A stretch of DNA of 64,000 nt. Source: Pirellulaceae bacterium. GTDB taxonomy: Bacteria; Planctomycetota; Planctomycetia; Pirellulales; Pirellulaceae. Numbering within the stretch: the first letter of the stretch is position 1; every line of letters begins with the position of its first letter. Below are positions 27,901 to 37,594 of this stretch, piece after piece. Below the pieces are notes generated by a model. It had not been told where the DNA came from. It saw only the letters and a list, made by a program, of their open reading frames with translations, and did no database searches. The stretch lies in contig BPJU01000008.1 in NCBI GenBank assembly GCA_026004775.1, positions 244,369 through 308,368 on the forward strand, read 5' to 3'. The position numbers and the translations under genes were made by a program.

Positions 27901-30273
27901 ATGGAAGCGACCGCTTTCGGTGTCAATGGGCAACGAACGAGACGCGATTGGGCGAACGAGCCTCATCCTCTCCGCGCGCCGCGAACCGCACGGTGGGTTG
28001 CGGGAGCAGTATTGGCTTGGGTTTGCATCATCGTGGGTGGTGGGGCTTCGCGTCTTTGGGCCCAGGAGCAGTGGAAACCGGCCAACCCTCGGCTGCTTAC
28101 GCGATGGGCTGCCGACGTGCACCCGGAGCGCGTGCATCCGGAGTATCCGCGCCCGCAGATGCGCCGCCGGCACTGGATCAATCTCAATGGACTTTGGCAG
28201 TATGCTATTGTTCCGAAAGAGTCGCCGCGTCCGGCGAGTTTGGACGGCCACATCCTTGTGCCTTTTCCGGTCGAATCATCCTTGTCAGGGGTGGCACGCA
28301 CCGTAGGACCGGAAAATGCCGTGTGGTATCGCCGGATGTTTCGTCTGGAGCTTCCTCCCGATGCGCCGGAGGGCGGGCGGTGGTTGCTTCACTTCGGGGC
28401 GGTGGACTGGCAATGCCGCGTGTGGGTCGATGGTCATGAGGTAGGCACCCATGCCGGCGGATACGATCCTTTTACGTTCGAAATTACCCGAGCGCTCCAA
28501 ACCGGTGAAGAACACGAGCTGGTGGTTTGGGTGTGGGACCCGACCGATGCCGGCTTCCAACCTCGCGGCAAACAGGTGCGCAATCCGCGAGGCATCTGGT
28601 ATACATCGGTAACGGGAATCTGGCAGACGGTTTGGCTGGAATATGTGCCGGAACTTTCCATCGAACAATTGACTGTGACGCCGGACTTCGACCAGCAGCG
28701 GTTCCTGATCGAGGTCTCTACTCGCGGTAATGTCCCACAACAGGTGCAGGTGGCTGTGACGGTGCTGGACGGTGAGCGGTCGGTAGCCACGGCCCAGGGA
28801 CCGGCCGGCAGTCGGATTGCGGTCCAAGTGCCCGGCGCGAAGAGCTGGTCGCCTGCCGATCCGTTTCTTTACGGGCTGCGGGTAGCCTTGAGGCGCGGCG
28901 GGCAGGTGCTGGACGAAGTGGAAAGTTATGCGGCGCTGCGCAAGATTTCGCTCGGTAAAGACTCAGCCGGCTATGTGAGGCTTTGCCTGAACAACGAACC
29001 GCTCTTCCAACTGGGCTTGCTGGATCAGGGCTGGTGGCCGGACGGACTGTATACGGCTCCGACGGATGAGGCGTTGCGTTACGATCTGGAGGTTACGCGG
29101 CGTCTGGGTTACAACATGATCCGCAAACATGTGAAGGTCGAGCCGGCTCGGTGGTATTTCCACTGCGACCAGTTGGGGCTGCTGGTCTGGCAGGATATGC
29201 CGAACGGCGACCGCATGATCGGCCCTCAGGATCCGGACATCGAGCGAACGGCGGAGTCTGAAGAGGTTTATCGGCGGGAATGGTCGGCCATCATCGCCGC
29301 TCGCCGCCATCACCCGTCGATTGTCGTGTGGGTCCCCTTCAACGAAGGCTGGGGCCAGTTCAAGACCAACGAGATTCTGGAGTGGACCAAGCAATTGGAT
29401 CCAACCCGGTTGGTGGACGGCCCCAGTGGCTGGGCCGATCGCGGCGGCGGCGACATGCACGATATGCATCGCTATCCGGGACCGGCCATGCCGCAGCCGG
29501 AAGGCCGCCGGGCGGTGGTGTTGGGTGAATTCGGCGGCTTGGGTTTGCCGGTGGAAGGACATTTGTGGGTCAACCGGGGCAACTGGGGTTACCGCACCTA
29601 CTCGACCCGCGAAGAATTACAAGAGAATTACGAAACGCTGTTGCGGCGGCTGCGTCCGCTGATTGCCCGAGGGTTGGCGGCAGCCGTCTATACACAGACG
29701 ACCGACGTGGAGATCGAAGTCAACGGCGTGATGACGTATGATCGTGCGGTGATCAAGCTCGATCCGGAACGTACCGCCAGACTGCACCGGACTCTCTATC
29801 AGCCGATACGTCCGGTCAAGCTCACGGTTCTTGTGCCCACATCGGAAAAAGAAGGGCAGCTTTACCGATATTCTCTGGAAGCCCCTGCGGGCGATTGGAT
29901 GCAACCGGAATTCGACGACCGCTCGTGGGCCGAAGCTCCCGGAGGCTTCGGTGAGCCGTCTACGCCGGGCAGCGTGGTGCGCACGGCGTGGAAGACGGAC
30001 AGGATCTGGTTAAGGAGAAGTTTCACGCTGGAACATCTGCCCCAGGGAACGCTCTACCTGCGCGTGCATCACGACGAAGATGCCGACGTGTTCCTCAACG
30101 GTCAAAAAGTAGTGAGCCTGTCGGGCTACACTACCGAGTATGTCGAGGTGGAGCTGCCGGAGGCCGCCGCCGCGGCTCTGCGCGCAGGCCGCAATGTGCT
30201 GGCGATCGCGTGCCGGCAGACTGGGGGCGGACAGTATATCGACGCCGGGATTTTGGAAGCAGCCGAACCGTAG
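27901..30273 (+). CDS. Secreted glycoside hydrolase family 2 enzyme
   Basis: The 790-residue enzyme starts at ATG 27901 with AAAGG upstream. A long basic n-region leads into the hydrophobic segment WVAGAVLAWVCIIVGGG. The GH2 sugar-binding domain (about 90-240) includes INLNGLWQYAI, WYRRMFRL and WVDGHEVGTHAGGYDPF. The TIM barrel holds the acid/base glutamate in HHPSIVVWVPFNEGWGQF and the likely nucleophile in VVLGEFGGLG. A C-terminal beta-sandwich (about 680-790) has LYLRVHHDEDADVFLNGQ. Related enzymes act on beta-galactosides, beta-glucuronides or beta-mannosides; specificity cannot be assigned. It probably degrades external polysaccharide or glycan. Confidence 0.92.
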   Translation: MEATAFGVNGQRTRRDWANEPHPLRAPRTARWVAGAVLAWVCIIVGGGASRLWAQEQWKPANPRLLTRWAADVHPERVHPEYPRPQMRRRHWINLNGLWQYAIVPKESPRPASLDGHILVPFPVESSLSGVARTVGPENAVWYRRMFRLELPPDAPEGGRWLLHFGAVDWQCRVWVDGHEVGTHAGGYDPFTFEITRALQTGEEHELVVWVWDPTDAGFQPRGKQVRNPRGIWYTSVTGIWQTVWLEYVPELSIEQLTVTPDFDQQRFLIEVSTRGNVPQQVQVAVTVLDGERSVATAQGPAGSRIAVQVPGAKSWSPADPFLYGLRVALRRGGQVLDEVESYAALRKISLGKDSAGYVRLCLNNEPLFQLGLLDQGWWPDGLYTAPTDEALRYDLEVTRRLGYNMIRKHVKVEPARWYFHCDQLGLLVWQDMPNGDRMIGPQDPDIERTAESEEVYRREWSAIIAARRHHPSIVVWVPFNEGWGQFKTNEILEWTKQLDPTRLVDGPSGWADRGGGDMHDMHRYPGPAMPQPEGRRAVVLGEFGGLGLPVEGHLWVNRGNWGYRTYSTREELQENYETLLRRLRPLIARGLAAAVYTQTTDVEIEVNGVMTYDRAVIKLDPERTARLHRTLYQPIRPVKLTVLVPTSEKEGQLYRYSLEAPAGDWMQPEFDDRSWAEAPGGFGEPSTPGSVVRTAWKTDRIWLRRSFTLEHLPQGTLYLRVHHDEDADVFLNGQKVVSLSGYTTEYVEVELPEAAAAALRAGRNVLAIACRQTGGGQYIDAGILEAAEP

Positions 30274-30350
30274 CTGCCCGCCGTCCCAGTCGCCAGGACC
30301 GGCGGGCGCGACTCGGCTGGCAAGGTTTTGTTGCGGCAGGCCGTCGGACA

Positions 30351-31919
30351 ATGAGGAGGGTTGCGCAAGCCGTGAATCGATCCTGGTGGCTGGCGGTGTT
30401 GGTGTTGGCTGTCGCTTGCCCGAAGGGGCACGCAGATCAGTGGGACGAGCTCCAGCAACGGGGGGTACTGCGCTGGGGAGGCGACGAAGAGGGTGGCGGG
30501 CCGTATGTTTACCCCGATCCGAGCGATCCCAGCCGCCGGGTCGGTTTCGAAGTGGAGTTGGCCGACTTGCTGGCTCGGCGCCTGGGCCTGCGTGCCGAAT
30601 TCTGCCAGGGCCAGTGGGACCGCTTGCCGGATCTGCTCCAGCGGGGCGATATCGATATTGTGCTCAACGGCTACGAATGGACCCCTGTCTGGGCGGAACG
30701 CTTCGGTACGACGATTCCCTATTACATTTATGACCTGCAACTGCTGGCGCGTCGCTCGGACTCGAGCATCGAATCCTGGGAGGATTTGCGCCGCGGCCCA
30801 CGCAAGCGCGTCGCCGTGCTGGGTGGCTCGGCCGCGCAAGCCTACATGGAGAAACATTTCGCCGGCGACGTGGAGCTTGTGCTCTACGAAGGCGTAACGG
30901 ATGCCATGCGGGCCGTCGAGCTGGGGACGGACGGCCTGGACGCCACGGTGCAGGATGGGCCGATCGTCACCTTTTATCTGGAACGAGGCTTTCCCGGGTT
31001 GAAACGCGTGGGCCAGCCGGTGGGGCGCGGCTTTTACACCATTCTGGTCCGCAAGGGAGAGCGCCGTCTGTTGGAGCGCCTCAACCAAGCCATCCTCGAC
31101 TCGCTCCGCGATGGAAGCTTGCGAGCCATCCTGGAACGCTATGGCTTGTGGGACGAGAACCAGCAACTCAGAGCCCTGGAATGTGACGCCGGCGGTAGTT
31201 TTCGGCCCGGTAGCGTGTCGGCGGACGGTGCCCAGCAGGCCACCGAAACGTTCACGGCCGTGCGAGGCAAGCGCGTGTTGGCCGAACGGGGCTGGTTGCT
31301 TGTCAAAGCTGCCGGCGTCACGGTTGTGCTGTCGGTTCTGGCCATGCCCTTGGCGATCGCCATGGGACTACTGGTCGCTGTCACCCGGTTGTTTACCCCT
31401 CGCTGGCTCTCCTGGCTGGCGGTCGCTTACATCGAAATCGTTCGCGGCACGCCGTTGGTGCTGCAACTGTACGTGATATTCTTCGTACTTCCCGAGCTAG
31501 GGATTCATGTGTCGGCCTTTTGGGCCGCCATCCTGGGGCTGGCCATCAATTATTCGGCTTACGAGGCGGAGATCTATCGGGCAGGCATTCAAGCCATCCC
31601 GGCCGGACAAATGGAAGCCGCCTTGTCCCTGGGAATGTCCAAGTGGTTGGCTCTGCGGCGCATTATCATCCCTCAAGCCACGCGTATCGTCATTCCTCCC
31701 ATGACCAACGACTTCATCGCTCTGTTCAAAGACACGGCTGTCTGCTCGGTGATCACCGTGGTCGAGTTGAGCAAAGAGTATTACATCCACGCGCGCAGTA
31801 CCGGTGCTGTAGTAGAATTGGGGATTCTTACAGCGCTGTTGTATTTAGCCATGAGCTATCCACTGGCTGTCCTTACACGCAGAATGGAAAAGCGGATGAA
31901 AGGCGAGCGCCATGTATGA
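30351..31919 (+). CDS. Amino-acid ABC transporter, fused substrate-binding protein and permease
   Basis: A 522-residue fusion. After a signal peptide (SWWLAVLVLAVACPKGHA) comes a periplasmic binding domain of the polar amino-acid type (about residues 30-275; GFEVELADLLARRLGL, GDIDIVLNGYEWTP, TVQDGPIVTFYLERGFPG). It is followed by a His/Glu/Gln-type permease (about 315-515) with IEIVRGTPLVLQLYVIFFVL, INYSAYEAEIYRAGIQAIP, EAALSLGMSKWLALRRIIIP (the EAA motif) and NDFIALFKDTAVCSVI. Such fusions deliver the amino acid directly to the channel. The ATPase gene follows 90 bp downstream. A GTG at 30,372 with AGGAGGG upstream is an alternative start that would retain the signal peptide. Confidence 0.92.
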   Translation: MRRVAQAVNRSWWLAVLVLAVACPKGHADQWDELQQRGVLRWGGDEEGGGPYVYPDPSDPSRRVGFEVELADLLARRLGLRAEFCQGQWDRLPDLLQRGDIDIVLNGYEWTPVWAERFGTTIPYYIYDLQLLARRSDSSIESWEDLRRGPRKRVAVLGGSAAQAYMEKHFAGDVELVLYEGVTDAMRAVELGTDGLDATVQDGPIVTFYLERGFPGLKRVGQPVGRGFYTILVRKGERRLLERLNQAILDSLRDGSLRAILERYGLWDENQQLRALECDAGGSFRPGSVSADGAQQATETFTAVRGKRVLAERGWLLVKAAGVTVVLSVLAMPLAIAMGLLVAVTRLFTPRWLSWLAVAYIEIVRGTPLVLQLYVIFFVLPELGIHVSAFWAAILGLAINYSAYEAEIYRAGIQAIPAGQMEAALSLGMSKWLALRRIIIPQATRIVIPPMTNDFIALFKDTAVCSVITVVELSKEYYIHARSTGAVVELGILTALLYLAMSYPLAVLTRRMEKRMKGERHV

Positions 31920-32009
31920 GTTTGCAGGCAACAAGGCGAGCACATTGTGAAAGTGTAAGACCAGATACAGTGTAAGGCAAAGTGAATGAGGGAGGGCAAT
32001 GGCGAGGCG

Positions 32010-32753
32010 ATGTTGCGCATAGTCGACATTCACAAGAGTTTCGGCAAGCAGCCGGTACTGGAAGGAATCTCGCTGGAGGTACCTCGCGGACAAGTCAGCG
32101 TGCTGTTGGGACCGTCGGGGTGTGGCAAGAGTACGCTCTTGAGGACCATCAACGGATTGGAGACGTTTGACAGGGGAGAGATTTCCGTGGACGGGCTGGT
32201 GCTCGAGCCGGGACATTCCCCGAAACGCGATGCCGTGGTGGCGTTGATCCGGCGGCGGGTGGGGATGGTATTTCAACAGTTTTATCTGTTTCCCCATCTG
32301 ACGGTGTTGGAAAACATCATGGAAGCACCGGTGCAGGTTTTACGTGAGCCCCGCCAGGAAGCTCGCCAGCGGGCGTATCACCTGCTGGAGCGAGTGGGGC
32401 TGGCCGACAAGGCTCACGCTTACCCGGCCACCCTTTCCGGCGGCCAGCAGCAGCGCGCCGCCATCGCTCGGGCCTTGGCCATGAATCCGGAGGTGCTGCT
32501 GATGGATGAGCCGACCAGCGCCCTGGATCCGCAAATGGCCTGGGAAGTGGTGCGTGTCATCGCCGACCTGGCGACCAGTGGACAGACGATGCTTATCGTC
32601 ACCCATGCCATGCACTTTGCTCGCCAGGTGGCTCACCAGGTGCACGTGATGTGCGCCGGACGCATCATCGAATCGGGACCGGTAGAACAGATCTTCGCCC
32701 AGCCCCAACAGGAATGGACCCGCAGGTTCCTCCAGCAGTCCGGCTTGGCGTGA
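32010..32753 (+). CDS. Amino-acid ABC transporter ATP-binding protein
   Basis: The 247-residue ATPase has a Walker A motif GPSGCGKST, Q-loop region VGMVFQQFYLFPHLTVLEN, signature LSGGQQQRAAIARALA, Walker B VLLMDEPTSALD and H-loop IVTHAMHFA. These are characteristic of GlnQ/HisP-type importers. It powers the fused binding-protein/permease encoded just upstream, so the two genes make a complete importer. ATG 32010 (MLRIVDIHKSFGKQ) fits the family; an in-frame ATG at 31,986 adds eight residues and has weaker support. Confidence 0.93.
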   Translation: MLRIVDIHKSFGKQPVLEGISLEVPRGQVSVLLGPSGCGKSTLLRTINGLETFDRGEISVDGLVLEPGHSPKRDAVVALIRRRVGMVFQQFYLFPHLTVLENIMEAPVQVLREPRQEARQRAYHLLERVGLADKAHAYPATLSGGQQQRAAIARALAMNPEVLLMDEPTSALDPQMAWEVVRVIADLATSGQTMLIVTHAMHFARQVAHQVHVMCAGRIIESGPVEQIFAQPQQEWTRRFLQQSGLA

Positions 32754-32854
32754 GCCGCCAGCCGGCAAGCCGGCACCCACAGACCGTTTGCCCGGCTACA
32801 ATATCGCATGGACCGACTGTCCCACCAAGTATACCCTGCCGGGAGACGACATCC

Positions 32855-34228
32855 ATGATGAAACTTTTTCTTCAATGGTTGTTGGTTGTGTGCCTGTTGG
32901 CTGCCTTGTTGGATGCGGCTTGCGGCGCGGAGCCACAGAAGGATCGCTGTGTGATTCTGGTGAGTGTCGACGGGCTGGCCGGTTTTTATTTGGATGATCC
33001 CGTTGCCCACATGCCGACGCTGAGGCGGATGGCAGTCGAGGGGGCTCGAGCGGCGGGCATGGTCTGTTCTTTTCCCACGGTGACATGGCCCAACCATACG
33101 ACGCTGGTAACCGGCGTCGAACCGGCTCGCCATGGTGTGCTCGGCAACAACTACTTGGATCGCTCGACGGCCAGGAACATCCCGCTAATCGTCGATCCTT
33201 TGTTCGACAAGGACGAAATCGTGAAGGTCCCCACGATCTACGATGTGGCTCATGCGGCGGGTCTTACCACGGCGGCCATTGTCTGGCCTGCTACGCGCAA
33301 CGCTCGCACGCTGCACTTCACCGTCCCGGATATGAAGGGCAACGAATCGTGGGCCCGATATGGTACCACGTCGTGGCTGGCTGAGTTGCGGGAGGCGGGA
33401 GTACCGGTTGATCGGCACGGGACATGGGTGGAGCAGTCCGGAGGGGGAGTCCAGCGCGATTGGCTGTACGTGCGGATGGCGGCCCATCTGCTCCAGAAAC
33501 ACGCCCCGAACCTGCTGTTGATTCATCTGGTCGAGGTCGATCACGTACAGCACCGGGAGGGCCCGCGGAGTGCCGACGCCTACTGGTCCGTAAGCTATGC
33601 AGACAGTTGCCTCCGCGATCTGGTGGACGCGGTGGCCCGATCGCCGCGAGCAGCCCGGACGACGATCATTGTCACCAGTGACCACGGGTTCTTTCCGATC
33701 GATGTGGAAATCCGGCCCCAAGTTCTGATGCGCAAGCTCGGGCTGCGCGGCGGCCCGCAACCGGCCGCAGCCTCGGTTTCCCAGGGAGGTGCCTGTGCCG
33801 TCTATATATTGGACCAAGCCCGCCGCAAGCAGATTGCCGACCAACTGGCCGAGCTGTTCCAGGCCACCCGCGGTATTCAAGCGGTCTTAAAACCGGCCGA
33901 GTTTTCCCGAATCGGACAGCCTACACCCGACCAAGACCCGCGGGCTCCGGATCTGTGGTTGTCGGCTGAGAGCGGCTTTAGTTTTTCGGATGCGGAAGCA
34001 GGCGAAGATGTTTTGGTGCCTCGAGCATCCCGCGCCGGAACCCACGGCTACCTGCCCGATCAACCGGACATGTTGGGAACACTTGTCCTGTGGGGCCACG
34101 GTATCCGCTCGGGTGTGAACCTGGGCAAAGTTAAAAGTGTCGATGTGGCCCCGACGATTGCCGCTCTGCTGGGATTGGAAATGCCTGACGTCCAGGGACG
34201 CGTATTACACGAGGCTCTGGCCCCCTGA
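32855..34228 (+). CDS. Secreted nucleotide pyrophosphatase/phosphodiesterase-family protein
   Basis: The 457-residue product starts at ATG 32855 after GGGAG, with a signal peptide (MMKLFLQWLLVVCLLAALLD). It has an alkaline-phosphatase-like NPP fold: ILVSVDGLAGFYLDD (first metal Asp), FPTVTWPNHTTLVTGVEPARHG (catalytic Thr in the TWPNH motif, about 72-90), LLLIHLVEVDHVQHREG, IIVTSDHGFFP and RAGTHGYLPDQPDM (metal-binding His). All metal-site positions appear intact. Family members cleave phosphodiester or pyrophosphate bonds outside the cytoplasm; substrate unknown. Confidence 0.9.
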   Translation: MMKLFLQWLLVVCLLAALLDAACGAEPQKDRCVILVSVDGLAGFYLDDPVAHMPTLRRMAVEGARAAGMVCSFPTVTWPNHTTLVTGVEPARHGVLGNNYLDRSTARNIPLIVDPLFDKDEIVKVPTIYDVAHAAGLTTAAIVWPATRNARTLHFTVPDMKGNESWARYGTTSWLAELREAGVPVDRHGTWVEQSGGGVQRDWLYVRMAAHLLQKHAPNLLLIHLVEVDHVQHREGPRSADAYWSVSYADSCLRDLVDAVARSPRAARTTIIVTSDHGFFPIDVEIRPQVLMRKLGLRGGPQPAAASVSQGGACAVYILDQARRKQIADQLAELFQATRGIQAVLKPAEFSRIGQPTPDQDPRAPDLWLSAESGFSFSDAEAGEDVLVPRASRAGTHGYLPDQPDMLGTLVLWGHGIRSGVNLGKVKSVDVAPTIAALLGLEMPDVQGRVLHEALAP

Positions 34229-34287
34229 GCCGGGCCTATACCGCTGGTGTACTTTAGCCGGGTCCGCCTCTCTGGGAGTTCCCAACG

Positions 34288-36735
34288 ATGATCACTTCAA
34301 TGCGCCACAGAGTGCCTTGGACAATTATAAGTCTGTTCGTCCAGGCATGGGCCGTACCGTTATTCGTCCCTCTTGGGGCGGCTGAATCGGATCGGCCTCT
34401 TGTCTGGACGATCGCTCATCTTGTTCCGGAAGAAACGACCAGCGAACAGAGCGGCTATTTCTCGCTGGTGGAAGGCAAGAACGGGAAACTCTATCTGGGA
34501 ACAGCCAAGTACGGCGAAAACGCCTATCTTGTAGAATTCGACCCCCACGACGGCGGCATGCGCGTGGTGGTCGACGCCCAGAAGGCGATTGGTACTCAGG
34601 CCACAGGATTTGCCGCACAAGCCAAGATCCATACCCGCAACAACGTGGGGCCGAGCGGTCGCATCTATTTCGGTACGAAACAGGGTTATCCCAAAGCCGG
34701 TGAAAAACCGACTGACTATCCGGGTGGGTACCCGATGGTATATGACCCGGCTACCGGCAAGGTCCGCGTCTATCCTATTCCGATCCTTCATCAAGGCATT
34801 ATCAGCATCATGCCGGATGAGTCCCGCAATATTGCTTATATTTCGACGTGCTCTGATGAAAGACCGGTAGAAAGTTCTCATTTTATGATATTAGATTTGG
34901 AAACAGGTAAATATCGTGATTTGTTGGATACTCGTCATATGTATGCGTTCATTGTATTAGACCACCTGGGGCGCGCTTATCATCCCGTCATGGGAGGCAA
35001 GGTGGCTCGATATGACCCGCGGTCGGACCGGCTGGAGATTTTGCAAGTGAAAGTGGATGGCAAAGAGCCGGCGGCCGAGTCGCTGCTCGCTCATCCCCAG
35101 ACACATCCACTGAACTGGGAAACCAGTCCTGATCGAAGGTGGTTGTATGTGATACCCATGAGCCGAAACCAATTGTACCGCTTTGATCTTACCGGCGATT
35201 CGGGCCTCTTGGAAGGCCAAGCGCTGGGGGCATTGCTTGAGGGGGCGGAAAAGACCGATTGCCGCGCGATGTGCGTCGGGCCCGACGGCACTGTATGGGC
35301 AGGGGTGGCCGCGACCTGGCCGGACGGCAGCCAGAGACTGCACCTGGTGAGCTACCGGCCCTCCCAAGGCTTGATGCGGGATCACGGCCAGCTTGCCATT
35401 GCCAACCCCGAGTATGCTCGTTTTACCGATGAGCAGGGCAAGCCTCGGGCGTTCCACCACGGCGTTGAGCGGCTGCCGAATGGTGCCTTGGCACCCCGCT
35501 ACGTGATCATGGCCATTTGCGCAGCCCATGACGGCCGCGTCTATCTGACCACGCTCTACCCGTTTACTCTGCACGAAATCCGCTTCCCAAAAGTGGCCGG
35601 TATCACCACTGTCTACCGAGAAAACTCGCACGCGGATGTCATCCTGGGACGGCTCCTGCAAACAGAAACTTTGGATGATAAGGGCCGGCATCCCAACATG
35701 CAGTTGGCTTCGCTGTTTACAGACCAGGTGCCGTCGAACGATTGGAGTCGGCCGCTCGGTGAGCGTTACGGCGTGCCGGTTTTCGAAAGTGTCCGCCAGG
35801 CCGTGACACGCGGCACGGATCGCCTTGCGGTTGATGGGGTGCTATTGGTGGCCGAACACGGCGACTATCCGGAATCGGCCACCGGACAGATCCAGTACCC
35901 GAAGAGGCGCCTGTTCTCGGAGATCCTAGCCGAATTCGATCGAAGCGGCCGGGTAGTACCCGTTTTTATCGACAAGCATCTGGCGGACAACTGGCAGGAC
36001 ATCCAATGGATTTACGAGCAGGCTGCCGAGCGGAAAGTGCCGCTGATGGCCGGATCGTCGCTGCCGGTACTGTGGCGTTATCCGCCGGTGGATGTCGAGC
36101 GAGGGCGACCTCTGAAAGAAATCGTGGCGGTCTCTTATCATCGCCTGGACGCCTATGGTTTTCATGCTCTGGAAATGGTGCAGTGTCTGGCTGAGCGACG
36201 CCGGGGAGGGGAAACGGGAGTGCGGTCCGTCATGTGTCTGTCGGGACCGGCAGTATGGGAAGCGAAGGATCGCGGGGTGTTCGACCAGGAGTTACTGCGG
36301 CGGGCATTGGAGCGACTCCGGCGGCCACTGCCGGCCGGCAAGTCACTGGAAGAACTGGTTCCGGAGCCGGTGCTGTTCGTAGTCGACTACCGTGATGGAC
36401 TGCGCGCCAGCATCCTGACACTCAATCCGGCGATCGCCGAATGGGCCGTCGCTTGGCGCTATGCCGACAACGAAGAAGTTGTTTCCACATTGTTTTATAC
36501 GCAGGAACAACGCCCGTTCATGCACTTTACGTATCTTGTAAGAGGCATCGAAAAACTGATGCAGACAAGCCGGCCGGCATGGCCGGTGGAACGCACACTT
36601 CTGACAAGCGGTGTCTTGGATGCCTTGTTGCAATCAAAGGCCTCGGGTGGCAAGCAACTGATGACTCCCCACCTGGCGATTTCCTACCAATGTGACTGGA
36701 ATTGGCGGCAACCTCCCGAGCCTCCCCAGCAGTAA
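34288..36735 (+). CDS. Large secreted two-part protein: propeller plus EHGDYP domain
   Basis: An 815-residue exported protein (hydrophobic N-terminus to about residue 31, ending PLGAAE). Residues about 35-440 form a beta-propeller-like region with repeated GKLYLGTAKYG, GRIYFGTKQGYPKAG, RWLYVIPMSRNQLYRFDL, DGTVWAGVAATWPDG and DGRVYLTTLYPF. From about 470 a separate domain starts with LASLFTDQVPSNDWSRPLGE and includes VLLVAEHGDYP, VVPVFIDKHLADNW and VPLMAGSSLPVLWRYP. This second part resembles secreted planctomycete proteins lacking a known activity, possibly related to Gfo/Idh-like folds, although no dinucleotide-binding glycine motif was seen. ATG 34288 is preceded by GGGAG. Confidence 0.75.
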   Translation: MITSMRHRVPWTIISLFVQAWAVPLFVPLGAAESDRPLVWTIAHLVPEETTSEQSGYFSLVEGKNGKLYLGTAKYGENAYLVEFDPHDGGMRVVVDAQKAIGTQATGFAAQAKIHTRNNVGPSGRIYFGTKQGYPKAGEKPTDYPGGYPMVYDPATGKVRVYPIPILHQGIISIMPDESRNIAYISTCSDERPVESSHFMILDLETGKYRDLLDTRHMYAFIVLDHLGRAYHPVMGGKVARYDPRSDRLEILQVKVDGKEPAAESLLAHPQTHPLNWETSPDRRWLYVIPMSRNQLYRFDLTGDSGLLEGQALGALLEGAEKTDCRAMCVGPDGTVWAGVAATWPDGSQRLHLVSYRPSQGLMRDHGQLAIANPEYARFTDEQGKPRAFHHGVERLPNGALAPRYVIMAICAAHDGRVYLTTLYPFTLHEIRFPKVAGITTVYRENSHADVILGRLLQTETLDDKGRHPNMQLASLFTDQVPSNDWSRPLGERYGVPVFESVRQAVTRGTDRLAVDGVLLVAEHGDYPESATGQIQYPKRRLFSEILAEFDRSGRVVPVFIDKHLADNWQDIQWIYEQAAERKVPLMAGSSLPVLWRYPPVDVERGRPLKEIVAVSYHRLDAYGFHALEMVQCLAERRRGGETGVRSVMCLSGPAVWEAKDRGVFDQELLRRALERLRRPLPAGKSLEELVPEPVLFVVDYRDGLRASILTLNPAIAEWAVAWRYADNEEVVSTLFYTQEQRPFMHFTYLVRGIEKLMQTSRPAWPVERTLLTSGVLDALLQSKASGGKQLMTPHLAISYQCDWNWRQPPEPPQQ

Positions 36736-36786
36736 ACGACGCTAAGGCCGTTGCGTTGAGCGGTGATTGACCGGCTGTGGGCGACC

Positions 36787-36811
36787 ACCCAACTTGGGTA
36801 AGCGATTTTTT
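36787..36811 (+). terminator. Possible rho-independent terminator
   Basis: The short hairpin acccaacttgggt (36,787-36,799) is followed a few bases later by a T-run. It lies about 50 bp past the stop of the 815-residue secreted protein gene. The stem is only 5-6 bp, so efficiency is doubtful. Confidence 0.35.
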
Positions 36812-37014
36812 CTAGTTGGTTATTGATTTTTTTTTTCTGCTCCAATTGCGGTGGTCGGCTGGGGTGTGGACGTGGCCACGATCCGCCGCGGCGCGCTGCT
36901 GTTGCTGCGGCACTGCTCAGCCGTCGAGGCACCGCCGGTCGGATCGGGCAGCCATCGCAGCATCCGATGGCCGGTTGGGATTTTCCGCTTATCCATCATC
37001 TAAGGAGCTCAGAT

Positions 37015-37386
37015 ATGGTATCCTCATTGGTGCGGGTGGTGTATGGGGCAACTGTGACCTTATTGCTTACCTTGGTGGTGACCAATCAAGCGTTGGGAGA
37101 TGATGGCACCATTAACAACCCTACCGCAGGTACTCAATATTTGACCAATTCCACGATTGGTTGTGGCGGTACTTGCATGCCATTTAACGCTCAGGTTTTC
37201 TGCAGGATACGCAGAGGTGGTAAAGATGGGCCGGTGATAAAGGAAGCCGTGGGAACCGCCGTCATGGGCACTTTGGGGTTTACGTTCGAGCCGCCCGAAG
37301 GCGGTTGGCAGGTCGGTGATGCGACAGTCGAGTTACAAGTTGGTACCTCTCGAGTAGACTGCGTAGCCATTGTTATCGTCCAATAG
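37015..37386 (+). CDS. Small secreted protein of unknown function
   Basis: A 123-residue product starts at ATG 37015 with AAGGAG about 8 bp upstream. The signal peptide MVSSLVRVVYGATVTLLLTL ends near LGDDG. The ~95-residue mature part is Gly/Thr/Val-rich with four cysteines, three of them in CGGTCMPFNAQVFCRI, and a C-terminal beta-rich segment (GTLGFTFEPPEGGWQVGDAT, VELQVGTSRVDCVAIVIVQ). The cysteines could make two disulfides. No family is recognised. Confidence 0.65.
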   Translation: MVSSLVRVVYGATVTLLLTLVVTNQALGDDGTINNPTAGTQYLTNSTIGCGGTCMPFNAQVFCRIRRGGKDGPVIKEAVGTAVMGTLGFTFEPPEGGWQVGDATVELQVGTSRVDCVAIVIVQ

Positions 37387-37594
37387 TGAATTCAACTAAC
37401 TTCAGTGAAGAGCGTGAGTAGCTCGTCGCGGGCGAATCGGGTTCGGTCATTTGGAAAAAGGGCTCCACAATGGGTAAGACGGCACACTGGCCAAGAGGTT
37501 GCCGTGATGGGAGAAGGCGGTTTAGGAGAGCGGCGCGAGGTTGGTCGGCTGTGCGGGCCAGGGCGTACCGCGTGCCGAGTCGATTCGGTTGGAC

